From Septoria linicola (taxonomy: Eukaryota; Ascomycota; Dothideomycetes; Mycosphaerellales; Mycosphaerellaceae), in NCBI GenBank assembly GCA_024114885.1, contig CP099418.1, positions 124,001 through 188,000 on the forward strand: a stretch of 64,000 nt of DNA, in the 5' to 3' direction. A program made the position numbers and the translations under genes. Shown one piece after another: positions 24,401 to 33,338 of this stretch; within the stretch, counting starts at the first letter, position 1; each line of letters begins with the position of its first letter. The notes under the pieces were generated by a model that searched no databases, was not told the origin of the DNA, and saw only the letters and a list, made by a program, of their open reading frames with translations.

Positions 24401-25740
24401 TATACGCGAATCTCTATCGCGCTAGCTAGAAGTACGTATATTCTAGTACCTAGCGAAGAGTATCTCCTCGGTATAGATAGTAAGGTTTATATAGGAAGAG
24501 ATCTTTTACTAGTAGGGTGCCGCTATAGAAGTTATCCTCGATAACTATAAGACTAACCTTAATAACGTAGAGAAGCTACTACTATCGTATAGTGTTAAAC
24601 GTATTAATATTTCGCTATACTACTCTTAGTCTAACGCTATCGTTAAAGTCGGCTATAAGACGATATTAGACGCTTGCTTAAAGCTCTCTAACGGCGGCCT
24701 TTATACAATTCGGGACTATATTCTAGTAGTTCTATAGGTAGAGAGAACGATAATAGTCTCTACTACTAGCCTAATACCGTCGGAGGTAATAATTAGGCGT
24801 GACGTAGTACTACTAATCGAGCTAGAACACTACACCTTCCGGATTATAGATTAGGGCAAGGTTAAGACTAGAGTAGAGCTTCTTATAATTCGAGCTCAAG
24901 CCCTAGAAGCTATAGAAACGACTATAGAAGAAGGACGACTATGTTAATAGCGTCTCTAAGAATAGAACAAGGCGTACTTCGATAAACATTACTATATAGA
25001 TCTTACTATACTAAAGGAAGGAGATCTCGTATTAGTATACTACTCTAAGTTAAAAACTAGCTTCTCCTATAAGCTTATATTTAAGTAGAAAGGCCCTTTT
25101 AGAGTATCTAAAGTATTATAGAGAGGTATATCGTATAAGCTTAAGAAACTAGATAGCTTAAAACGAGAGTATATCTATAAGAGGATAGACCTTAAGAGAT
25201 ACACCTTTCTACGAGAAAACCTAAAGCTAGTAATAGATAATAACTACCCTAATACTAACCCCCTAGGTAGGTATAAGAGTAGTCGCTATAGAACAAGACC
25301 TATTTAGAGAGTAATAGTCTTGTAATACGTGTGTTAACTAGTAGTAACGAGCTTAAACTAGCAGTCCTAGGACTAAGAGCCTATACTAGGACCGTAGGAC
25401 ATTAAATTAATTAAGTAGAGTAAACATTACTATCTTAGAAACGAGCTACTACCTTACTTTTATACTAAAACTACTAAGCACGGTATGTAGGTAGGCCTTT
25501 GCCTTACTACTAGTTCCGGATTAGGTTAAACTAGAAGAAGTACCGCTATCGATAGAGAAGGTTATAGAACTAGGCCTTCTACTTAGGTATAAGTATCCGT
25601 AGATCTTTATTAGTAAGCTATTAGTAATAACTTAAGAAGAAAGAGAGAGTTATATACGCTAGCTACTAATAGAGCTTAAAGAAGAAGTAGAAGACTTAGT
25701 AAGCTAAAGGCTAAAGCTAGCCTAGTAGAGCTAAAGATTT
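21430..25740 (+). pseudogene. pol relic of element R (RT, RNase H, integrase), split by a solo LTR
   Basis: Reading through RIP stops gives RT around 22,600-23,110 (KKYRLINVA, NQVTIRDSNLLP, ATNSVTQFVRI; the catalytic FLDD appears as FLNN near 22,955). RNase H follows around 23,420-23,850 (VGIDSSSKG, ending SLSRKP). Integrase lies around 24,340-25,220 with YIDGL, ILDNYKT and an IVE block as the three acidic positions. The C-terminal part (GPFRVSKVL) is split at 25,230 by the solo LTR and resumes at 25,514. Domain order is Ty3/gypsy. The Asp-to-Asn change at the RT active site is what G-to-A RIP would give. Confidence 0.85.
25231..25509. repeat. solo LTR inside the pol of element R
   Basis: A full 279-bp LTR (TAATAGATAATAAC... 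to ...GCCTTACTA) with CTAG on both sides (25227-25230 and 25510-25513). Element L lacks it at the corresponding point (near 9,345), so this is a later insertion reduced by LTR-LTR recombination to a solo LTR. Confidence 0.93.
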
Positions 25741-26741
25741 AGAAATTCGATAGGCGATACTTAATTAGAGATATAAGCTAAGATCTAGCTACTAAAGCCT
25801 AGCCTCTACTATAAAAGAGCTAATCTTCCTAAGATCGTACTATCTCGAGCGCTTCTTTTAGTCCTAAAGCTACTATTAAGCTCTAATCGGAGCTTTCTAA
25901 GCTTATAATTTACTAGACTAGTAGAAATCTAGCTAAATCTTAGCTATCCTAAGCACTTCTTTTGTTCCTAGAGCTACTATCGAGCTCTAATCTAAGCTTC
26001 CTAAGCTTCTCTTTTACTAGATTAGTAAGAATCTAGCTAATCCTAACTATCCCGACGCTGTTTTCTATAGCTAAGATAAGTATCTATATAGCTAGTTACT
26101 CTCTTAAGCTTAACTTTTAAGTATAGACTTTATATCTACTAGCTAACCTACTATCCTACTCCTTTTTCTAAGTCCCGAGCCTACTATCGCTATAAAAGTT
26201 AGCTATCCCGAGCTACTTTCTACTACTAGGTCTCAAAATCTAAGCTAGATCTATACTCTCGAAGCTCTTTTCTACTAGCGATTTCTAAGGTTAGTACTAC
26301 GATCTATCTCCCTAGAGCCCTTTTCTATTACTAATCAGCGAAGTAAGATAATAATTTTCTATCCTAAAGGTCTTTTTACTACTAATTTTCGCCTAACTAA
26401 AGGAATCGCTAAAGATATTAGTTTCTAGTAGAGAATTCTTAAAGTTTAAGGTTTTTCAGCCTATATAAAGGTAGAGAAGCTTGAATCTTTAGTAACGACG
26501 GCTCTAATAGCTCCTTTCTAGCTATTAATTATAGCGCTAGTAGTCTCTTACGATATAGAAAGCGATCTAGTAAGTCGACTAGGTATACGAAAAATAAGGC
26601 TCTTTTAAGTTAGTAGGAGTAACGACGACGATATCTAAGCCTTAGTCCTCGTTAGCGATAGTAAGGTATATACTACGGTAGTTAGTAGTAGTATTAGTAG
26701 TATACGACGGCTATAGAAGCGTTAAGGTAAAGTGAACTTTT
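25740..26741. repeat. non-coding block with degenerate tandem repeats in element R
   Basis: Between the end of pol and hairpin R3. Units of the type GAGCTTCCTAAGCTTCTCTTTTACTAG recur in degraded form from about 25,840 to 26,350, with a spacing near 100 bp (compare 25,848 and 25,950). No long frame on either strand. Confidence 0.5.
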
Positions 26742-26764
26742 AGTTATCTTTTTAAACGATAACT
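26742..26764. repeat. 23-bp hairpin motif R3 (before third frame)
   Basis: Perfect arms AGTTATC and GATAACT around TTTTTAAAC. A TATA-like stretch (TATTTATATACG) follows about 210 bp downstream. Confidence 0.88.
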
Positions 26765-27039
26765 AAAACCTTACGTAACTAAGCCCTACATATAGACCCC
26801 TAATCCTAATAGTAGTTACGCTACTACGATAAGGTATATAATTAGGCTACTTTTACGCTCTAAACGATCTCTTCTTCCTTATTAACTATTAATTAGTTAC
26901 TATAGAGCCTTACTTCTATTAAGTTCGATTCTTATCTTTCGTTACTACCTAGTAACGCTATATAGCTATTTATATACGTGAGCGGTAACTAATATAATAG
27001 AAAACTCTATAACTAGTTACGCGCTTTATATCGCCCTAA

Positions 27040-30000
27040 GCTACTAACACGACTATTTAAAGACGTTCTCTTTCTCTCTCGCGTATAAAGAACAAGACTT
27101 CCCCTTTCTAGCGTTCTTTAACGCCTAAACGCTTATTAAGACCGGCGCTTTCGCCTTCTATCTCGCCTATTCGAAGTCCTATACAAGAACTACCTAGATA
27201 AGATTCTCTAAAGAAAAGACGAAAAATAGCTTCTTTAAGTTCTATATAAGGTATAGCGCTCGCTCGTATTAATCGCGAAGGCTCTATCGTTAGCTTCTAG
27301 CCTTTAAGCGGACCTCTTACTAGTATAACGAACCTTAATAACGCTACCGAAGCTATTCTATCGCTAGAGACTCTATAAGAATAAGAAGAGAGTATCGACT
27401 TAGTACTTAAGTAAGTCGAGGAAGTAAACGATAGGATAAAGATCGGTATATTTAACTTCTTTAAACGCCTATTAGCTAAGATTTTACCGAAGCACCTTAA
27501 CGCGTAGAGCGTAAAGCGCGACGATATAAAGAAGATACGCTAAGAAGGCTAAGACTTAGTAAAGGAGAGAAACTTGATCTAATAGTAGCTACGTATAGAG
27601 TTTAGGTACGAGTAGAACTTTCTCTTCCTTAACTAAATCTTATACGATAAAGAGATACTTAGGAACCTTCGTTAATAGTTAAATAAGTATAAAGGCGTCT
27701 TCGAAGAGAGCGAGTTTAAAGACTAGGTTTTCTCGGCGTAGTAAAAGTAAGATCGTTTCTATTAGTAGGTAGCGAATATATTCTCTCGTAGCTAGTACTT
27801 TTAGCTATAGAGGAGTAAGAAGACTCCTAGCTCGTAAGGCTTAGGCTTTATTAATACGAACTTAGATAGGAGACGCTACTAGAATAAGTTTAAGGTAGAG
27901 CTCTCGTAGGTCGACGTATTTAGCTACGAGATAAGAGAAGCGCGCCTAGAGGCGGGCTATAAGCTTAATTAGTACAGATTTACAGTCAAGCTTACTAAAG
28001 GAGAGCGTGAAGGAGAGACCTTCGAAGAACCGACTTATATGTTCCTAGCGGTAGAGAGATAGCCCTCGATATCTTATAGACTATTACTTTCTCCTAGAAA
28101 CCTAAGACCTAATAAACGTCCCTCTTCCTCTACGCCTAAGGGCCTATCCTTATCTAGTCCTACTCGAAACTCTAGTTAAGAAAGAGAAGAAGAAGGTAAT
28201 TTACTTACGACTCTAGAGCCTCGCCTTAGAGATTCTATATCGCCTAGTATTATATAGAGGCTAAAAGCTTAATTAGAGAAGTTAACGCTAAGCTCTATAA
28301 AGAAGCCTACGCTCGTCCTTTATAAGAGCGGGAGGCTTACTAGAATTCGCGCTAGAGAAACTATTACTAACTCGATCGAAACTTCTCCTATACCGAGCAC
28401 TTTAGGTAATAGCGATCCTACGTAAGACTAAGTTTTACCTACGACGGAGCTACTACCGAGTCCGTAACGCCTATTACTAATCGTGCTAGAAGATAATAGT
28501 AGACTTAAGCTAGAGAGCGACTCGGAGCCTAATCTACGCTACTAGGTATATATAAAGGATAGTATTACCTCCGAAGTCTACTACTATATAATCGTTAATA
28601 GAGCCCTTAAAGAAGTCGATAATGTCTAGGAGAAGAAGAAGGTAGCTAAGAGCTACGCTTTAATTAATATTCTTCTGTACCTTAGCTAGCCTCTTTATAA
28701 AGAATATATAGCTAAGATAGGTAATACTATAGGTTTGAAGCTACTAAAGACGGCTAACGTAATATATACCCTCTACTAGCGTATTATTTAGATAGGTAGT
28801 ATAGCCGATCTCTAAGCCCTTATCGCCTAGAATACTTAAAACCGGACGTAGTTTAAGCTAGAAGCGAATACTTTCTTCCCTAAGCCTATAGGACGTACTC
28901 GTCGTAGTAAGAAGAGTACTAATGCTTAGGAGCTAGAGGACGATATTAACGCTCTAATACGTAAAGTAGGTAGAAGCTATCTCGGACCCTTTTAGTTCGT
29001 AGTAACCGAAGTAGACTTAAAGGTTACTTCTAACGTCTATTAGAAGGCTTAGAAGCTCTTAGACTACGATAGTAATAAGGGTACCTAGACCGATTACGGC
29101 TTTCTCTTTTCTTCTCCTTCTACTAGAGGCCTATTTTAGATCCTAGACTCTTTACTCGAAGCTATATAGTATAAGTTTGTAGTATATCGATAGTATAATA
29201 CGGCTATTAGTTAGTATAGTTAGTCTCGCGGTATATAGTACTCGCTGTCCTAATAGCTTCTTCGCTAGTGTCCTCTACTATAGCTATATTAGCTAGTTAC
29301 TACTCCGTATACGACTATTAAGTACGTAGCCTACCTATCTACCGCCTTTTATATCTTCGACGATAAGGCTAGTTCTAACTACCCTAATAGCTTTTAGTAT
29401 ATCGCCTTGAACGAGAATATACTACTTAAGAAGAAGGGCCTTAATTAGGTTTAGTTTACGATCTCTCTAGACGATACCGGCGATAGAGGACGACTTTTAC
29501 TAACCTCGGACACGATTAGTAACGGGCTCTTTAACCCTATAGAGGCAAAGTAGCTAGCGAGGCGTATTATCGCTAATAAGTAAGGCTATAGTATAGGCTT
29601 CGTCGAAACTATACCTTCGGTAATTACTAACGAAATAAAAGCTAATCTCAAGCTTAGTTAGAAGAACCCTTATACTAATACGGGCTCGCTAGTTATTTCG
29701 TACCCCTATATTCCTTAGTAGTATACTCGTATAGGCGAAGAGTATTATATAATTCCGATAGTATTTCTAGCCTACCCTAATAGTCGTACGTTAGATAAGC
29801 TATCTAATAGTAATTATATTAACGTTCCTACGGTCTATAGCGTATATCTCTATCGCGAGCGGATACCCTTTATAGCTTCTAGTACTATATACCCTACGCG
29901 AGTAATAAAACCCTTCGCTACTAAGGTACTTCTAACTAGCCTAGGCCCGATTTCTAATACCTTAGTAGGCCGAGTTCTATAGGTAGATTAGGTAGTAAGT

Positions 30001-30264
30001 ATAGAGATAAAGAAGCTCTTTAGTATAAGTAAGGAGGAGTTCAAGGTCTATATAGCTAAGTAGTAGAGTATAGCTAAAGCTTAGTTCGATACTACCTACG
30101 CTATAGCTATAGATATTAAGGAGTAGGTGTTTAGCGAAGCTAGCTTTATAAGCGTAGATAGTAACTTAGAAGTGTTAATGTCGAAGAAGAGAGAGGCTGT
30201 TCCTAAGGAGATCTCTAAGGATATAGTAGAAGAGTAGCGTCTAGCGAATAATAATCGGATCTAA
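27040..30264 (+). pseudogene. third coding block of element R, unknown product (~1,070 codons), RIP relic
   Basis: One plus-strand frame can be followed for about 3.2 kb; nearly all interruptions are TAG or TAA where Gln or Trp fits. The beginning is basic and Ser/Pro/Arg-rich (SLSLSRIKNKTSP). A charged, probably helical part follows (GIFNFFKRLLAKILPKHL, then Q/E/K-rich), then a low-complexity middle and a more hydrophobic, globular-looking last third (FTISLDDTGDRGRLLLTSD, RERIPFIASSTIYP). The presumed stop TAA (30262-30264) is shared with L. I do not recognise the family. It lies after pol and ahead of the 3' LTR and is bounded by hairpins R3 and R4. It is as long as pol is in many elements, so it is unlikely to be random. 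Confidence 0.65.
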
Positions 30265-30279
30265 GAAGGTGTTTTTAGT

Positions 30280-30302
30280 AGTTATCGTTAGAAAAGATAA
30301 CT
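30280..30302. repeat. 23-bp hairpin motif R4 (after third frame)
   Basis: Perfect arms AGTTATC and GATAACT around GTTAGAAAA, 15 bp beyond the presumed stop of the third frame. Confidence 0.87.
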
Positions 30303-30411
30303 ATTTAATAGGCCCCTAATTGAAAGTTTAATAGACTTTAATAGAAAAACTAGCTAGTTTTAAGTAATTCTAAGTAAGATCTACAAGTAGTTAGGTATCT
30401 AGTTAGATACT

Positions 30412-30424
30412 AAGAAAGGGAGGA
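30412..30424 (+). other. polypurine tract of element R
   Basis: AAGAAAGGGAGGA directly before the 3' LTR. It fixes the plus strand as the transcription direction of R. Confidence 0.78.
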
Positions 30425-30425
30425 T

Positions 30426-30704
30426 TAGTAAGGTAAAGGCCTACCTACATACCGTGCTTAGTAGTTTTAGTATAAAAGCAAGGTAGTAGCTCGTTTCTAA
30501 GATAGCAATGTTTACTCTACTTAATTAATTTAATGTCCTACGGTTCTAGTATAGGCTCTTAGTCTTAGGACTACTATTTTAAGCTCGTTACTACTAGTTA
30601 ATCAACGTATTACAAGACTATTACTCCCTAAACAGGTCTTGTTCTATAGCGACTACTCTTATACCTGCCTAGGAGGTTAGTATTAGAGTAGTTATTATCT
30701 ATTA
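30426..30704 (+). repeat. 3' LTR of element R (279 bp)
   Basis: TAGTAAGGTAAAGG... to ...TTATCTATTA, intact. Followed by CTAG (30705-30708), the right copy of R's target duplication. Confidence 0.93.
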
Positions 30705-30708
30705 CTAG

Positions 30709-31380
30709 TATAGCTAGAAGTAATAGTAGCTCTAGACTATCTACTTCTTAATTCTAGTAGATTAGAGCTATTATTAAAGAGACTACAAAGCACGTTCTAG
30801 ATATAGAGACTAAGTCTAAGGTTAAGAAACTTAATAGCACTATTCTAAAGCTAACTACTAACGTAGTACTACTTAAGGCTAAGAATAAGGGCTTCCGTAA
30901 GGCTCTAGTTAAAGAGAAGAAAAAGCGTAAGCGTAGTAAGACGATAGTTAAAGAGATACGTACTAAAGGCGGCTAAGGAGAGATATTTTAGTCTCTAGTA
31001 AAGATTATATATACTCTTAAGCTATAGATATAACGTAAGTAGGCTAAGGAGTAGAATAAGCTAGATAAATAATATAAGAAGTAGGAGTAATAGCTTAAGA
31101 GCTTATAATAGAAGATACTTAAAGAACAATATATTATAGCTAGGTTATAGGTAAAGAAGGATAAAGAGGAAAAATAGCGATAGACTACTATTATAAAGAA
31201 GTTTAAGAAGTAGGTTAAATAATATAACTAGCTACTTAATACTAAACTATAAGCCTTAGTAAGACTAATACGAAGAAGTAAGCACGTTACGTTAGTTAAG
31301 AAGCTGTAATAACTAGTATTTAATAGTCTAGACAATATAGTAGTAGATAAGCCGGTAAAGCTAGCTATTAAGAAACAATA
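30709..31380 (+). pseudogene. pogo/Fot1-family transposase relic, C-terminal part
   Basis: Continues the transposase frame from 4107 after removal of the inserted elements and one CTAG. It shows the typical Fot1-type tail: a Ser-rich link, then KGFRKALVKEKKKRKRSK and a long Lys/Gln-rich coiled-coil-like end with many TAG in place of CAG. The true stop cannot be fixed. Confidence 0.8.
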
Positions 31381-31540
31381 ATAACGAAGCTGTATTATAA
31401 TACTAAAAGTTGATATAAGCAAGATTAGTATATAGGCGATCTAACGCACTTGAAATGAAGCGAATCGGTCAATTGGTCATTAAGATAAGTGACTCCAAAT
31501 AATAACGACATGTTCTTAGAGTTTGAGCGTTACGTGGTCT

Positions 31541-31563
31541 GAGCGTTACGCGGGGATGACTTC
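31541..31563 (-). repeat. right terminal inverted repeat of the pogo-type element
   Basis: Exact reverse complement of 2827-2849, followed by TA (31564-31565). Confidence 0.92.
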
Positions 31564-31565
31564 TA

Positions 31566-31653
31566 GAATACTGCCGACCACTTCAGCTGTCTCAGGACAC
31601 ACTTGCTGCTGGCATCTCTGCTGTGCCTGCAAACACCAGCATGGGCAGGACAT
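31566..31653 (-). pseudogene. 5' part of the host ORF interrupted by the pogo-type element
   Basis: On the minus strand an ATG at 31653 opens a Cys/Gln-rich start (MSCPCWCLQAQQRC) that reaches the transposon's TA site in frame with the segment at 2824-2519. Joined across the target site the coding length is an exact multiple of three. No family recognised. Confidence 0.3.
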
Positions 31654-32057
31654 GTGCTACGGAGAGGTCGAGGCTTAAGGGGCGAGAGAGATCACATTGC
31701 TATTCTGGGAGCTGATATACGACGCGATAACACTCGCTGGTCGAAATGACAAGTACTGTCGCGGTAGCGCTTCAACGGCAGGCTCTCTCTCCAAGGGCAG
31801 CGCCGTGCACAGCGGCGGTAGCTCTGCTGATGCATCAAAGACAAACGATCACCTAATCAAATACGACCTACGTCCGTATATCGTCGAATGTGGCTGCGGT
31901 GACAAGCTGCTGGCGTGAGATCAGTAATCTCACGAATAGAGTTCTGGTATACAAAATAGCTCTATCGCCTTCATCTCAAGAGATCACCGAGACCGAAGTC
32001 ACTTTGATGAACATCAGAACCCTACACACAACCGCACGCGCACTCTCAGACCGCATT
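31654..32057. other. intergenic, upstream of the 32.1-kb gene
   Basis: Normal-composition DNA; two short overlapping frames are present, but I see no domain or splice structure. Confidence 0.5.
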
Positions 32058-32555
32058 ATGACTGATGCACGCAAGAATGTCCTGTTTGCAGGCATGGGCC
32101 ACTTCGTGACTGCAGAATGGGAAGTTGGAGGGAAAGCTGAGCAACAGAAGTCCAACAGGCAGACCATAGTCAATGTGAGCTTGCCTTGCGTTTGAGAACG
32201 CCTAGATGTCTAATGCTTCTACAGGCGATGGACGCCGCTAAAGCGGCGGGTTACGACTGCCATGGGGTGGATGTAAACCCGAAAGATCCAGAAGATACAC
32301 TTCGGCGAATCAAAGACGAATTGCAGAAACGGCATTGTGATCTCTTCATTATCGGCTTTGCGGTCAGAGGAAATCCGGTATGTCGAAGAAGCTACGTTGC
32401 CAAGATGAGCCTCCGAATGACTGCTCTACAAGGATTACACATCAATGTCCGAACAACTCGTAAACACAAGTGTCGAGGTATCGCCGAAAACCAAGTTTGG
32501 TTTCATGCCAAAGCCGACCGAGCTATACCCAACGATCTTGAGGATACTATCGTAG
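32058..32555 (+). CDS. conserved small fungal protein, Rossmann-like, three exons
   Basis: Exons 32058-32174, 32225-32377 and 32433-32555 join across two canonical introns of 50 and 55 bp (GTGAGC...ACAG and GTATGT...AAG) into a 130-residue protein. The ATG at 32058 gives MTDARKNVLFAGMGHFVTAE. Exon 2 has AAGYDCHGVDVNPKDPEDTL and HCDLFIIGFAVRGN, a strand-helix-strand pattern with a VDVNP turn. Exon 3 ends in KPTELYPTILRILS. Short proteins with this core (AGYD.HGVDVNP.DPEDTL) recur in ascomycete genomes without an assigned function; that is from memory. It is the first intact gene beyond the transposon nest and its frames are clean. Confidence 0.82.
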
Positions 32556-33338
32556 AATATCACGAGAGAGCACGACAGCATACTGGATTGTTCGACCTCA
32601 CCTGTTCATCTGAATGTAAAGCATTGTGCTCGAAAGTATGCGCAGGTTGATAAAAGTCGGCGACAGGTCAATAGAGGGGCCACGTATCGTCGAGCAGATT
32701 TCAAGCTTGGCTTTGAATCTTGAAGACAAGTACCGCCTTATTTCCTCAAGCCATTCGACCCATCTTTGAGGGCGTCATCGCGGAGCTGCGATGGGCTTCG
32801 TAACATCAAACAAGCTGTCGAGAGGGGCGCAATGGCTGCCAGTCACTCCAAACAGACATCACAGCTGAGACTGAGCCGGCTCGAGCTACCAGCTCGTGAT
32901 TCTCTCATATACTATATTGGCAACAAAGATGGAAACAAGGAGCCAAGGCTCATCAATCGGCGCAAGAATACGACATTCTAAGACCTGAAGTCTCCAACAT
33001 GACTCGCACAAGCGACTCGGCGCAGCGGTCCGCCCAGCGCCCCGTATATGCTCTGCCAAGCACAGAGGCGTGGAGACTACAGATCACTTGCTCATTCGGG
33101 CAGTACTAAACACGAGCGGTGATCTTTCGAGTCGTGGGGTGCGCAATCGCTGTATGTACGGGTCGTGGCTACACAGGAACTGCCAAGTAGCAGTGGACAC
33201 TGCATCGATCTTGATACACTCCAGCGATTCGTGCCATCTGATGACTCTCTGTATCTCTACAGAACATAAAAGCAAAGGAGGGATATTCCTCTGAAAGTGA
33301 AAAATCGACCAGCCGCACTCTTCACATTCCACACAACA
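32556..33338. other. intergenic region
   Basis: Several short overlapping frames on both strands, none with recognisable content or introns. Probably the shared 3'/5' flank of the neighbouring plus-strand genes. Confidence 0.5.

Larger units (their letters stand above)
4108..30704 (+). mobile_element. Ty3/gypsy-like LTR retrotransposon R (split by element L)
   Basis: Element R consists of 4108-4155 plus 17304-30704; the part in between is the later insertion L. Its LTRs are 279 bp each: a 5' LTR in two pieces (48 + 231 bp) and an intact 3' LTR. A primer-binding-site candidate follows the 5' LTR and a polypurine tract (AAGAAAGGGAGGA) precedes the 3' LTR, so transcription would run on the plus strand. 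Internal order: leader, gag-protease relic, RT-RNaseH-integrase relic, about 1 kb of non-coding repeats, and a third long relic frame. Hairpin motifs bound each coding block. Without L and the solo LTR the element is about 13.1 kb, large for a fungal gypsy element. RIP has destroyed all frames. Confidence 0.9.
2827..31563 (+). mobile_element. pogo/Fot1-type DNA transposon, split by nested LTR elements
   Basis: The outermost element of the nest. Its ends are 23-bp perfect inverted repeats (2827-2849 and 31541-31563) flanked by TA on both sides (2825-2826, 31564-31565), as expected for Tc1/mariner-pogo insertion. The ACGCTC core recurs just inside each end. Without the inserted retroelements the transposon is about 2.1 kb (2827-4107 plus 30709-31563), normal for Fot1/Tan1-like elements. 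The transposase frame left of the insertion continues in exactly the same frame on the right once one CTAG duplication is dropped. The whole element is RIP-mutated and cannot encode a working transposase. Confidence 0.9.

Noticed and set aside
27040..30264. Third frame as an envelope gene, making the element an errantivirus-like retrovirus
   Set aside because: Position fits, but no signal peptide, fusion-peptide or membrane-anchor pattern can be read. The identity is left open.
4558..30302. The 23-bp hairpins as terminal repeats of separate DNA transposons
   Set aside because: No target duplications flank them, the same four sites are shared by both element copies, and the blocks between them form one normal gag-to-integrase order. 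I keep modular assembly only as a speculation.
18262..30302. The spaced repeats as a CRISPR array
   Set aside because: Spacing is 3-5 kb, only four copies per element, in eukaryotic retrotransposon DNA.
4156..30704. Giant palindrome as an amplicon, a Polinton-like element or a giant element with 13-kb inverted repeats
   Set aside because: Direct LTR pairs, separate target duplications, PBS and polypurine positions show two complete LTR elements in opposite orientation, one inserted in the other.
2890..31440. AT-rich block as a centromere or mitochondrial insertion
   Set aside because: Sequence is explained end to end by transposons; no mitochondrial genes and CpG is retained.
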